Source of the DNA: Colimorpha_A sp045540115
GTDB taxonomy: Bacteria > Bacillota > Clostridia > Oscillospirales > CAG-272
Reading direction: 5' to 3'
DNA: 64,000 bases
NCBI GenBank assembly: GCA_045540115.1
Contig: JAZQGR010000109.1
Span: 13,763 to 77,762, forward strand
The position numbers and the translations under genes are program-made. The notes beneath the pieces were generated by a model. It saw only the letters and a program-made list of their open reading frames with translations. It was not told the DNA's origin and searched no databases. Shown one piece after another: positions 26,091 through 34,540 of the stretch (its first letter is position 1; every line of letters begins with the position of its first letter).

Positions 26091-26642
26091 ATGATGCGAA
26101 TAATTACCGGCAGCGCGAGAGGAACCAAACTCGAAACGCTTGAGGGCGAAAACACTCGCCCGACCTCCGAGCGTGCTAAAATGGCTATATTTAACACGTT
26201 GCAATTTGATATTGAAGGCAGAAAGATTCTCGATCTGTTCGGAGGCTCCGGACAGATGGCACTTGAGGCTCTCAGCAGAGGGGCTCAGAACGCCTTTATA
26301 TGTGATGCAGACAACGGAGCCTTTGAGATCATCAGACGAAACGCAAGAAAGACAAAGCTTTTCGAGAAGGTTCGCCTTGTTTGCACCGACTATAAGTCCG
26401 CTCTCCGTTCACTTTCGGGCAAGGAGAAATTCAATATCATTTTTCTTGATCCTCCCTACGCGACCGATTATATTAACGACGCACTCAAGATGATATCAAA
26501 CGGCGATCTGCTTGAGGACGGCGGTTACATCGTCTGCGAAAGCGACAAAACAGATCCATTTACCTGCGAGGGTACGACTCTATACAAGCATGTAAAATAC
26601 GGAAAAGCGTACGTTACCATTCTTGAAAAGACAGGAGAATGA
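26091..26642 (+). CDS. rsmD: 16S rRNA (guanine966-N2)-methyltransferase RsmD
   Basis: The start RIITGSARGTKLETLEGENTRPTSERAKMAIFN is diagnostic. The SAM motif is LDLFGGSGQMALEALSRGA and the catalytic motif is FLDPPYA. 183 residues. ATG codons at 26091 and 26094 both suit the AAGGA at 26078-26082. It starts 4 bp after uvrC and runs into coaD, a very widespread rsmD-coaD pairing. Confidence 0.93.
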   Translation: MMRIITGSARGTKLETLEGENTRPTSERAKMAIFNTLQFDIEGRKILDLFGGSGQMALEALSRGAQNAFICDADNGAFEIIRRNARKTKLFEKVRLVCTDYKSALRSLSGKEKFNIIFLDPPYATDYINDALKMISNGDLLEDGGYIVCESDKTDPFTCEGTTLYKHVKYGKAYVTILEKTGE

Positions 26643-26644
26643 TT

Positions 26645-27124
26645 ATGAAGGCAGTATTTACCGGCACATTTGATCCGATCACAAACGGTCACCTTGATAT
26701 TATTAAGCGTGCAGCCGCCATTTTTGACGAGCTTCACGTTCTGCTCTGCGTAAATTCCGAGAAGAAAGGAATGTTTGACCGAAACGAACGCGAGCAGATG
26801 GTCAACCTCGCCTGCGATGGGGTCCCGAACGTAACAGTTGCCGTCTGTCAAGGACTTCTTACCGAGTATACCGAGAAAAACGGAATCCAAATCATTGTGC
26901 GCGGCGTGCGTGACGGCAACGATCTTTCGTACGAATCCTCGCTCGCTACAATCAACAGAGGTCTGCGCAATCATCCCGAGACGATATTTTTACCCTCAAA
27001 GGCTGAATATTCTCACGTTTCCTCCACTTATGCCCGCGACATGATAAAGTACGGTGAGAATCTTACAGACGCACTTCCCCTCTCTGTTATCGAATTTCTT
27101 AAAGAGAATGGAAAAATTCAATAA
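26645..27124 (+). CDS. coaD: Phosphopantetheine adenylyltransferase
   Basis: CoaD makes dephospho-CoA from phosphopantetheine and ATP. The nucleotidyltransferase motif GTFDPITNGHLDI, the VRGVRDGNDLSYE region and the HVSSTYARD motif are present. 159 residues. The ATG at 26645 is preferred to 26639 because the AGGAG at 26634-26638 would touch the earlier one; both lie at the end of rsmD. Confidence 0.95.
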   Translation: MKAVFTGTFDPITNGHLDIIKRAAAIFDELHVLLCVNSEKKGMFDRNEREQMVNLACDGVPNVTVAVCQGLLTEYTEKNGIQIIVRGVRDGNDLSYESSLATINRGLRNHPETIFLPSKAEYSHVSSTYARDMIKYGENLTDALPLSVIEFLKENGKIQ

Positions 27125-27127
27125 TCA

Positions 27128-27156
27128 TTGACCTTTTTGCCCGATTGTGGTAAAAT
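27128..27156 (+). promoter_or_regulatory. Promoter of the ATP-grasp/racemase operon
   Basis: TTGACC, 17-bp spacer, TAAAAT with an upstream TGG, directly after the coaD stop; no terminator separates the two, so readthrough from coaD is also possible. Confidence 0.75.
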
Positions 27157-27188
27157 ACGTTAGATAACCTTCTTAAGGAGCTGTGACA

Positions 27189-28442
27189 ATGAAATTTGTA
27201 GAAAAGGAATTTCTTCCCGTAATACTTGGAGCCGACATAACCGCATACAGCCTCGTTCGTTCTTATTACGAGGAATACAAGATCAAATCCCTCGTCCTCA
27301 GCCGTGCAAAAGCAAACATTATTGCCGAAAGCAAGCTATGTGAAAACAGAGTTTTCGCCGATCTTGAGGACGTTACCGCTCTCGTTTCCAGACTTATTTC
27401 AGTTGGCGAGGAGTTCAAGGGAAAGAAAAAGCTCATTCTTATGGGCTGCGGCGACTGGTACGTTCGCGCAATCGTTGACAATAAGGAAAAGCTTGCGCCC
27501 TATTTTGTCATTCCCTATATTGACAAGGAACTGCTTGACAAGATCGTTCTTAAGGACAAGTTCTACGAGATCTGCGACGAGCTTGGAATAGATCACCCCA
27601 AGACATACGTTTACGAGTGCGGCAAGGAAAACGACCTTAAATTCGATTTTTCCTATCCCGTTATCGCTAAATGTGCAAACTCAGCGCTCTATCACTACGC
27701 AAAGTTCGACGGTAAGAAAAAGGTATTCCGTTTTGAAAACGAGGACGATCTCAAAAAGATGCTTGCCAATCTTGAAAAATCGAGCTACGATTACAAGTTC
27801 TTGATTCAGGACTGCATCCCCGGTGACGACACGAATATGAGAGTTCTCACCTGCTACTGCGACAGAAACAGCAAGGTAAAATTTGCATCCCTCGGTCACG
27901 TTCTTCTTGAGGATCATACTCCATCCGCTATCGGAAACCCTGTCGTTATAATCAATGAAGTCGATGAAAAGATCGTCGCGGCGGCAACGAAATTCCTTGA
28001 GCATATCGGATATACCGGATTTGCAAATTTCGACATCAAGTATGACGAAAGAGACGGCAGCTATAATTTCTTTGAGATCAACGTTCGTCTTGGCAGAAGT
28101 AATTTCTACGTAACGGGAAGCGGCTTCAACACGGTTAAGTGGATCGTAGACGATCTGATTTATGAAAAGGAGCTCGAATACACCGTTGCCGATAATACCG
28201 AGCACCTATTCACCGTTGTTCCTATGGGAATAATCAAGAGATACACAAAGAAGCATCCCGAGCTGAGAAAAAAAGCAAAGAAGCTCTTCTGGTCAGGCAA
28301 ATGCAGCTATCCTCTCTATTATAAGCCCGACATGAAGCTTAAGCGCGCCTATTACGTTCTCGGCGCATATTTCAACCAATACAGAAAGTACCGCAGAACG
28401 GAGAAAACCTCCGTCCCGGTTTACGGAAAGATTGAAAAGTAA
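27189..28442 (+). CDS. ATP-grasp carboxylate-amine ligase, probable D-aspartate ligase
   Basis: 417 residues with a preATP-grasp domain (PVILGADITAYSLVRSYYEEY) and an ATP-grasp fold: the lysine strand YPVIAKCANS, FLIQDCIPGDD, and the metal-binding FFEINVRLGRSNFY. The layout resembles D-aspartate ligases such as Aslfm of Enterococcus faecium, which add D-Asp to the Lys of the peptidoglycan stem. The racemase gene next door supports that, but other carboxylate-amine ligases share the fold. The ATG at 27189 suits the AAGGAG at 27175-27180 better than the GTG at 27183. Confidence 0.72.
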   Translation: MKFVEKEFLPVILGADITAYSLVRSYYEEYKIKSLVLSRAKANIIAESKLCENRVFADLEDVTALVSRLISVGEEFKGKKKLILMGCGDWYVRAIVDNKEKLAPYFVIPYIDKELLDKIVLKDKFYEICDELGIDHPKTYVYECGKENDLKFDFSYPVIAKCANSALYHYAKFDGKKKVFRFENEDDLKKMLANLEKSSYDYKFLIQDCIPGDDTNMRVLTCYCDRNSKVKFASLGHVLLEDHTPSAIGNPVVIINEVDEKIVAAATKFLEHIGYTGFANFDIKYDERDGSYNFFEINVRLGRSNFYVTGSGFNTVKWIVDDLIYEKELEYTVADNTEHLFTVVPMGIIKRYTKKHPELRKKAKKLFWSGKCSYPLYYKPDMKLKRAYYVLGAYFNQYRKYRRTEKTSVPVYGKIEK

Positions 28443-28443
28443 T

Positions 28444-29160
28444 ATGGAATCCAAAACACTCGGCATACTTGGCGGCGTAGGTCCCCTTGCATCGGTCCGA
28501 TTTGCGGAAACGGTCATCAATATGACCGCATCCGAAAACGATCAGGGGCATATTCCGCTTCTTATGTTTAACGACAATACAATACCCGACCGTACATCAT
28601 ATATTCTCGGTAAAAGCGACATTGATCCCGTTCCCAATATGAAGTCGGGAATCAAACGCCTTACCGACTTTGGATCGGACTATATAGTTATTACCTGCAA
28701 CACTGCTCATTACTTCTATGACGAGCTACAGGCGTCCTGCCCCGTTCCGATCGTCAATATGATCGAGGAAGCGGTCGAAGCGGCAATAAAGAAAAAGCCG
28801 AGCCTCACGAAGATCGGCATTCTCGCAACCGACGGTACCGTAGAAAGCGGCGTATATTCTAAGGTCATCGAAGGTCGCGGTCTTGCCTGTGCTTCCCCTT
28901 CGGCTGAAAGTCAGAAGGTCATAATGGATATTATTTACCGTCAGGTAAAGGCGGGAAAAGACGTTGACGTCCATTCTTTTTTGAAGATCATCGACGAGCT
29001 CCGCCACGACGGCAGCGACGTTATCATTCTCGGTTGCACCGAGCTTTCTGTTATAAACTTTGACAACAAGCTCTCCCTTCATAGCGGCGACATAGTCGAC
29101 GCAATGGAGGCACTTTCCGAGAAGTGTATTACTCTTTGCGGAAAACAGGTAAAAAAGTAA
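28444..29160 (+). CDS. Aspartate/glutamate racemase family protein, probable aspartate racemase
   Basis: A cofactor-independent racemase of 238 residues. The N-terminal LGILGGVGPLASVRFAE and the two catalytic cysteines, in ITCNTAHYF and LGCTELSVI, are in the expected places. The first motif (CNTAH) is of the aspartate-racemase type rather than MurI glutamate racemase (CNTAS/T). It begins 1 bp after the ATP-grasp gene, so it most likely supplies that ligase with D-Asp. The ribosome binding site is weak, pointing to translational coupling. Confidence 0.82.
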   Translation: MESKTLGILGGVGPLASVRFAETVINMTASENDQGHIPLLMFNDNTIPDRTSYILGKSDIDPVPNMKSGIKRLTDFGSDYIVITCNTAHYFYDELQASCPVPIVNMIEEAVEAAIKKKPSLTKIGILATDGTVESGVYSKVIEGRGLACASPSAESQKVIMDIIYRQVKAGKDVDVHSFLKIIDELRHDGSDVIILGCTELSVINFDNKLSLHSGDIVDAMEALSEKCITLCGKQVKK

Positions 29161-29235
29161 TGTTGTTACTCAATGCGAAGCCTCGCACCGTTAACGTTGT
29201 TTTTCGCATTCTTATGACACAGTCTACATACAGAT

Positions 29236-29268
29236 AAAAGACAGAGACGTTTCCGCTCTCTGTCTTTT
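29236..29268. terminator. Bidirectional terminator between racemase and araC genes
   Basis: AAAAGACAGAGA / TCTCTGTCTTTT with a 9-nt loop. A weaker AATGCGAA / TTCGCATT pair at 29172-29211 may add a second stop for the racemase transcript. Confidence 0.82.
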
Positions 29269-29353
29269 CTTACAATACCGCCAAATGGCGATATTCCGTA
29301 TTGAAGCGAGCACACGCGTTTTTTGAGAGATAGATCTTCTGAATTTTGTCGTA

Positions 29354-30112
29354 CTACCTATAATTATATAAATATTCCGACGGCGAAACACCCATGATCT
29401 TTTTAAATTCCACCGAAAAATATTTATAATCGTTATATCCTGACATATACGCAATTTCCTTGAGGGAATAGTATCCGACAGAAATCAAACCTACCGCGTT
29501 TTGTATTCGCATATTGATTATATATTTTTGCGGAGATACACCGTGCTCCTCTTTAAAAAGCTTTCTGAAATACACCTCACTCATGAATGACTTGTCTGCG
29601 ATCTCTTTTATAGACAGATCGCTTTTTTTATAGTTCTTTAATAGATATTCGACCGACTTGAAGATTTTTGAATTATGCGATTTTGATACGTAATTACAGC
29701 TATAACATTCCGCGAAGATCTCATTCAAAACGGCAGAGCATCTATACTTGTATCCGATCTCCTTTTTGTTCCATATTTCAAAGATATCTAAAAAGAGCCT
29801 TGATAGCGTCGAAGGATTCTTCGGGATAAAATATTCAATATTTTTTGCATTATAGTTTATTGTGTCAAAATGAATCACAATCATCTCATCGACCGTCGCC
29901 ACGCGGGTATAATCGTGTCTTGCGGGAAAATATGCCACGCAGTTATCCCTCATAGAGTGCCTTCCCGACTCGGTAATCAGGACGGCATCGGATCGAAAGC
30001 GAAAGGATAAGGCGTTGAAATTTCTTCCGCTGTTAAACATATTAACGTTTTGCTGCTTCAGTTCAAGAACATCCAATATATTAAATAACAAAAGTTCATT
30101 TTCGAAAAACAT
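29354..30112 (-). CDS. AraC-family transcriptional regulator (GH10 locus)
   Basis: 252 residues: an N-terminal cupin-like sensing half (FNALSFRFRSDAVLITESGRH, CVAYFPARHDYTR) and a C-terminal double helix-turn-helix (LSIKEIADKSFMSEVYFRKLFKEEHG; SLKEIAYMSGYNDYKYFSVEFKKIMGVSPSEY). The ATG at 30112 has a GGAGGTG ribosome binding site. It is divergent from the GH10 gene with overlapping control elements, so it probably regulates the xylanase and transporter in answer to a sugar. Confidence 0.9.
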   Translation of the reverse strand: MFFENELLLFNILDVLELKQQNVNMFNSGRNFNALSFRFRSDAVLITESGRHSMRDNCVAYFPARHDYTRVATVDEMIVIHFDTINYNAKNIEYFIPKNPSTLSRLFLDIFEIWNKKEIGYKYRCSAVLNEIFAECYSCNYVSKSHNSKIFKSVEYLLKNYKKSDLSIKEIADKSFMSEVYFRKLFKEEHGVSPQKYIINMRIQNAVGLISVGYYSLKEIAYMSGYNDYKYFSVEFKKIMGVSPSEYLYNYR

Positions 30113-30137
30113 AAATGCACCTCCGATTATAGCAACA

Positions 30138-30166
30138 ATTATACAGTAACTGTTTCGGAAAGTCAA
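30138..30166 (-). promoter_or_regulatory. Promoter of the araC gene
   Basis: On the minus strand TTGACT, 17-bp spacer, TATAAT, 26 bp before the ATG. Confidence 0.78.
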
Positions 30167-30190
30167 CCTGTTTTATTGATTTACAGGTTG
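30164..30190. promoter_or_regulatory. Candidate operator shared by araC and GH10 promoters
   Basis: An inverted repeat CAACCTGT (30164-30171) and ACAGGTTG (30183-30190) with an 11-bp centre. It overlaps the -35 boxes of both divergent promoters, which is where a regulator could act on both. Confidence 0.5.
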
Positions 30191-30215
30191 TTTTACAACT
30201 TCTTTATGCTATAAT
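30188..30215 (+). promoter_or_regulatory. Promoter of the GH10-DMT operon
   Basis: TTGTTT, 16-bp spacer, TATAAT with an upstream TGC; 28 bp before the start codon. Confidence 0.72.
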
Positions 30216-30242
30216 GAGAGCAAAGAATAGGAGGAACTGATA

Positions 30243-31586
30243 ATGAGCGACAGAATAAAAGTTTTGGAACTGTTTAATGAGCAGGGATCTGTTTGGAAGG
30301 AAAGAGCCGCCGACGGAATCGAACGCTACCGAAAAGGTGACGGTAAAATTACCGTTACCGATGAAGACGGAAAACCGGTTGCTAACGCAGAAATAACCCT
30401 TACGCAGACGAGTCACGAATTTCGTTTCGGAGCTAACCTCTTTATGCTCGATGAGCTTGAGAGCGAAGAAAAGAACGAAAAGTATAAGAAATATTTTGCG
30501 GACGTCTTTAATATGGCGACCCTTCCCTTTTACTGGGACACGCTTGAGCCCGAGCGCGGAAAGCCGAGATACGAAAAAGACAGTCCAAAGGTATATCGTA
30601 GACCGTCGCCAGACCTCTGTATAGAGTTTTGCGAAAAACATAGAATTGAGCCGAGAGAGCACGCGCTCGCATACGATATTTTCTATCCCCAATGGCTTTA
30701 TAATTCAAGCGTCGAGGAAGTAAAGAGCGAGCTCGAAAGACGATTTGCGGAAATTTCAAAACGCTATGCAGAGAAGATTCCGACGATCGAGGTAACAAAC
30801 GAAATGCAATGGTGGAAGGGCAAAACGGCGTTTTACGATGAACCCGACTATGTCGAATGGTGCTTCAGGCTTGCTGAAAAATATTTTCCAAATAATGAGC
30901 TTGCTATCAACGAGAGCTATTCGTGGCGCAACAACTGCCGTGCAACAGACTCCTATTATGCATACATTGAGGCAAACATGCTTAAAGGCGCGAGAATTGA
31001 CGCTATCGGCATGCAGTATCATCTCTTTAACCGACGTGAGGATGAATACAAGAACACTCGCTTGACGCTTAATCCTCTTAATCTATATAAGCACATGGAT
31101 CTGTATTCCAATCTTGGAAAACCGCTTCAGATAACTGAAATCACTGTCCCCGCATTTTCTTGGGAAAATGAAGATGAAGAAATACAGGCAGAGATACTCG
31201 AAAACCTCTATCATATATGGTTTTCACATCCGAACGTTGAACAGATAATTTACTGGAATCTCGTTGACGGATATGCGCATCTTTGGGATCCTGACCCGGT
31301 AAAGATCAAAGCCTCTCAGGGTGACATGACACTTGGTGAAAACTATTACTACGGTGGGCTGTTGCGTTTTGATTTGTCGCCAAAGCCTGCATATTTCAGG
31401 ATCAAAAGGCTGCTAAGGGAAACGTGGCATACCGAGGCGAAGCTTGTGACTGGCAATGACGGTCGCGCCGAGTTCAGAGGTTTTTACGGCAATTATGACG
31501 CGAGCGTTTCTTTTAACGGAAAAACAATTAAAAAGAAGATATCCCTATCCAAGGCATCGGAAAACATAACTGAGATTATTTTGTGA
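30243..31586 (+). CDS. Intracellular GH10 endo-1,4-beta-xylanase family protein
   Basis: 447 residues without signal peptide, hence cytoplasmic and probably acting on imported xylo-oligosaccharides. A small N-terminal beta domain (GKITVTDEDGKPVANAEITL, ~34-53) precedes the (beta/alpha)8 barrel: FYWDTLEPERG, acid/base E187 in VTNEMQWW, nucleophile E299 in ITEITVP, and the YWNLVDGYAHLW strand. A C-terminal beta tail (~415-447) ends the protein. AGGAGGAA precedes the ATG. The transporter gene starts on its stop codon. Exact substrate not decided. Confidence 0.87.
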   Translation: MSDRIKVLELFNEQGSVWKERAADGIERYRKGDGKITVTDEDGKPVANAEITLTQTSHEFRFGANLFMLDELESEEKNEKYKKYFADVFNMATLPFYWDTLEPERGKPRYEKDSPKVYRRPSPDLCIEFCEKHRIEPREHALAYDIFYPQWLYNSSVEEVKSELERRFAEISKRYAEKIPTIEVTNEMQWWKGKTAFYDEPDYVEWCFRLAEKYFPNNELAINESYSWRNNCRATDSYYAYIEANMLKGARIDAIGMQYHLFNRREDEYKNTRLTLNPLNLYKHMDLYSNLGKPLQITEITVPAFSWENEDEEIQAEILENLYHIWFSHPNVEQIIYWNLVDGYAHLWDPDPVKIKASQGDMTLGENYYYGGLLRFDLSPKPAYFRIKRLLRETWHTEAKLVTGNDGRAEFRGFYGNYDASVSFNGKTIKKKISLSKASENITEIIL

Positions 31587-32452
31587 TGAAAGAAATATTG
31601 ATTATCCTTGCCTGCGTACCGTTATACGTAATAAACGCGTTTTGCGATAAGATTATATCATCAAAAGAACAAAACAGATACAATTATTTCTATAATGCAA
31701 TTAAATTTCTGATCTGCAGCATTTGTATGTTGCCAATCCTGTTCATTGAGGGAAAAGCCGTGTTTACATCAGGGTGTATCACTTGCGGTGTATTTTGCGG
31801 TATTATGTACGCGCTCAGCAAGACGTATATCTTAAAAGGATATGAGAAGACCTCGGTTGCGTTTATGACGCTTTGTCATTCCTCCGGAATGATATTGCCA
31901 TGTATTATAGGTCATTTCTTCTGGTTGGAAAAGCTGTCCTTATTATCGGTTCTCGGCACGATTCTTGCCATTGTGTCTATCGTCTTACTGAAGGGCGGAA
32001 ATGAAAATACTAATAAAATCAGCCTTAAGGGATCCGGCTTCGGGGTTGTCGTATTTTTGACAAGCGCCGGAGTTATGATCGCCCAAAAGCTGATGGGTAT
32101 TTACTTTAAGGAGCAAAGCATCTCGGCATACAATTTTTATTCTTTCGTTATCCCCTTTCTGATCCTTTGCTGTTTCATAAGACCGAAACAACTTTCAGGC
32201 GGAGAAAAATGGAACAAACAGCTTACATGTACCTGTGCATTCGGAAGCGCCGTATCACTTTGCGTAATCAGTTTTGTAATGACACGCCTTTCTGGAAGCG
32301 TTCCGTCCTTCTTACTCTTCCCATTATTTAACGGTTTGGGAATAATCTTCGTGTGTGTCGGTTCGTCACTCGCATTTAAAGAAAAGTTCACTCTCAAAAT
32401 GTGGATCGGATTGGCACTTGGCGTTATCGGTCTTTTCTTGATAAACCTGTAA
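31586..32452 (+). CDS. DMT/EamA-family transporter
   Basis: 288 residues with about ten hydrophobic segments arranged as two EamA-like halves, with KTYILKGYEKTSVAFMTLCHSSGMILP in the first and a Lys-poor C-terminus (LALGVIGLFLINL) in the second. The start ATG shares a base with the GH10 stop (TGATG), which means tight translational coupling. The natural cargo of this superfamily varies (sugars, amino acids, metabolites); the link to xylan breakdown is from context only. Confidence 0.78.
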   Translation: MKEILIILACVPLYVINAFCDKIISSKEQNRYNYFYNAIKFLICSICMLPILFIEGKAVFTSGCITCGVFCGIMYALSKTYILKGYEKTSVAFMTLCHSSGMILPCIIGHFFWLEKLSLLSVLGTILAIVSIVLLKGGNENTNKISLKGSGFGVVVFLTSAGVMIAQKLMGIYFKEQSISAYNFYSFVIPFLILCCFIRPKQLSGGEKWNKQLTCTCAFGSAVSLCVISFVMTRLSGSVPSFLLFPLFNGLGIIFVCVGSSLAFKEKFTLKMWIGLALGVIGLFLINL

Positions 32453-32514
32453 ATCTATTTAATACTGCACCAAGATCATAATGCAGCATTTCGAATGACC
32501 TGAATGAACTACAA

Positions 32515-32549
32515 AAAAGTCGATACGGAATAAAACCGTATCGACTTTT
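32515..32549. terminator. Bidirectional terminator after the DMT gene
   Basis: AAAGTCGATACGG / CCGTATCGACTTT, a 13-bp stem, A-rich left and T-rich right. Confidence 0.9.
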
Positions 32550-32593
32550 GATTTTGATTTAGTAGCGTCTGTTTTTCGTCGAGTCACTTAAGA

Positions 32594-33928
32594 TCAAAGC
32601 GATTCGAGAAGCTTCTTACCCTCTTCGATATAGAGCTCGCCGACACCTGCGCGGAAGCGAGAGCTTCTTGCTTCGTAGCCGCCCTCATCGTATGCGCTCA
32701 TCATCGGGAAGTAGCCCGAGGACTCATTCGCAAGTCCGATAACGAACACACAGTCATATCCCTCAGCCTTTTTAAGACCGACCTGAATATCGGAGAATGC
32801 CTCACCGGGCATCGTAATAAAGCCGATTCTTCCAAGCTTCGCAGCAGATACACTCGTTCCAAAGTAATCGGGAGCATTCATAAGGTTAACCATTCTGCCC
32901 GCTTCGGCAACAACGGTAGTAAGCTCCATTCCACTGAACGGAATAAGATCGTCTCTGCCTGCCTTATGAAGATCATTTATACGGATAGCTTCGGGGAGTT
33001 CTTCTTCCTTTGCCTTGTTTGCCGGAACATTGACAGTAATAGTCTTATAGGTAAGGCTGTTAACATCTACGTATTCAACCTTATCGTAAACAGACATAAC
33101 TGCCGCCGCAACAACGTTACCCATATGACGGGCGTGTCCGTAGCCGCGCATAACGTCGTCAAAGTCATTTGTAAGGTCGTTATTGTCTCCACCCTTCGGG
33201 AATACGTTAACGTGGTTAATATCGCCCTCAGCGCCGTTAAAATACAATGCAGACACGTTATCCAATGCTCTTTCGAGAGTTCTTCTCGCAAATCCGGGCC
33301 AGTCAGCCGAGATCTTGCAGCCGCCGACAACGTCGGGATGGCAAGCGTAGTTTATCATAACAATGGTGTTCGCGCCATCACGGTCGAAACGAAGAACGCC
33401 TACGCTCTGATCGATCTCGCTTATAGGCTTAAGAATATCCGGGTTACCGGCGCCGGGATTTGTTCTGATCGAGCCGTCCTTCATTATAAAGCGGCGGCAA
33501 AATCCGATATTATGTGCATAGCCCTCACCAAAGCCGAGCCTTGCGGGCTTTTCGTCGTTGATCGCGAATCTGACAGCATCGGCGATCTTCAGAACAAGCA
33601 TGTCGGTATACTGCTTAACAAGCGGATCTGTACTATTGCAATTATTGTAAGGTGCTGTATGAGTATGAGTGGCAGAAATATGAACCGATTCGCCGGAAAT
33701 GCCAAGAACTCTGTTACACTCAGCTCTTGCAGCATCTACCACGTTCTTTGACATACCCGTAGCATCAACGGCAACAAACACCTGACGGGCATCATCAACG
33801 GAAATCGAAATTGCGTTCACCTCGAGATCGTCAAGAATCGCCTCCGCCTTTCTCGGAATAAAATATCCGTCGATACCGATACCCATCATAGGGTTGATAT
33901 TAACTCGTGAAAAACCTGCTTTTAACAT
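32594..33928 (-). CDS. Neutral/alkaline ceramidase-like hydrolase (N-terminal domain only)
   Basis: 444 residues resembling the N-terminal catalytic domain of neutral ceramidases: AGFSRVNINP at the start, ISATHTHTAPY (zinc histidines), INYACHPDVVG, FNGAEGDINHV, and ANESSGYFPM...YDEGGYEARSS. It lacks a signal peptide and the C-terminal beta domain of true ceramidases, so it is cytoplasmic and ceramide is an unlikely substrate. Short proteins of this kind are common in bacteria with unknown reaction. AAGGAG precedes the ATG. It is downstream of the 33947-34369 gene in one transcript. Confidence 0.78.
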   Translation of the reverse strand: MLKAGFSRVNINPMMGIGIDGYFIPRKAEAILDDLEVNAISISVDDARQVFVAVDATGMSKNVVDAARAECNRVLGISGESVHISATHTHTAPYNNCNSTDPLVKQYTDMLVLKIADAVRFAINDEKPARLGFGEGYAHNIGFCRRFIMKDGSIRTNPGAGNPDILKPISEIDQSVGVLRFDRDGANTIVMINYACHPDVVGGCKISADWPGFARRTLERALDNVSALYFNGAEGDINHVNVFPKGGDNNDLTNDFDDVMRGYGHARHMGNVVAAAVMSVYDKVEYVDVNSLTYKTITVNVPANKAKEEELPEAIRINDLHKAGRDDLIPFSGMELTTVVAEAGRMVNLMNAPDYFGTSVSAAKLGRIGFITMPGEAFSDIQVGLKKAEGYDCVFVIGLANESSGYFPMMSAYDEGGYEARSSRFRAGVGELYIEEGKKLLESL

Positions 33929-33946
33929 AATAATCTCCTTATTTTT

Positions 33947-34369
33947 TTATATAACGCCATTAAGCGCAAAATAATCGTTCAGTGCATCGACGAATACGTA
34001 TACGTTGAATCCGATAAGCGCAACGTCGATCCAGAATGCAAGACCGAGCGTCTTTACATCCTCCCAGTACCATTTGAACGCAGTCTTTGGTGAAGCCTTG
34101 AGATTTGCAAAGAACTCACTCAGGCGGGTTTTAACAGCTCTGAAGTCCTCGGTGAATGCGCCAACGATTGCACAGGAAATATGGAAGCAAATTCCGAGCC
34201 CGAAGCCGATAGTCTTCGCCATTGCCCAGTTAAATTCATCTCCGAATCTTCCCTGCCATTTATCTATTGCCGAAAAGGCAAGCAAGGTCATCACAACAGA
34301 AGGCAAAAGCATAAAAAGTGTAAACGCCCACAGGCCTTTGTATGGAGACTTTTTGGGCTTAATTACCAT
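33947..34369 (-). CDS. Small membrane protein of unknown function
   Basis: 140 residues with three hydrophobic segments (~15-35, ~53-71, ~113-130) and a basic loop between the second and third. AGGGAG lies at a good distance from the ATG, and a strong promoter stands upstream, so it is a real gene. It is not recognised. It is co-transcribed with the ceramidase-like gene 18 bp downstream. Confidence 0.65.
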   Translation of the reverse strand: MVIKPKKSPYKGLWAFTLFMLLPSVVMTLLAFSAIDKWQGRFGDEFNWAMAKTIGFGLGICFHISCAIVGAFTEDFRAVKTRLSEFFANLKASPKTAFKWYWEDVKTLGLAFWIDVALIGFNVYVFVDALNDYFALNGVI

Positions 34370-34409
34370 GATGAAATGCTCCCTTTCGGAATCCTATCTT
34401 ACTGTTTAA

Positions 34410-34438
34410 ATTATAACACAATACTTCGAAAAATTCAA
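34410..34438 (-). promoter_or_regulatory. Promoter of the membrane protein/ceramidase-like operon
   Basis: On the minus strand TTGAAT, 17-bp spacer, TATAAT with an upstream TGT. Confidence 0.75.
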
Positions 34439-34478
34439 GAGTATTGTAAGAAATATTAATATTTGACTCCTTAATCTA

Positions 34479-34507
34479 TTGATTTGTCGCGTGAACTGTG
34501 ATATACT
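34479..34507 (+). promoter_or_regulatory. Promoter of the GDPD operon
   Basis: TTGATT, 17-bp spacer, TATACT with an upstream TGA; divergent from the preceding promoter with 40 bp between their -35 boxes. Confidence 0.75.
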
Positions 34508-34540
34508 GTTCTATTGAATGAAAGCATATTTGGAGGCAAT

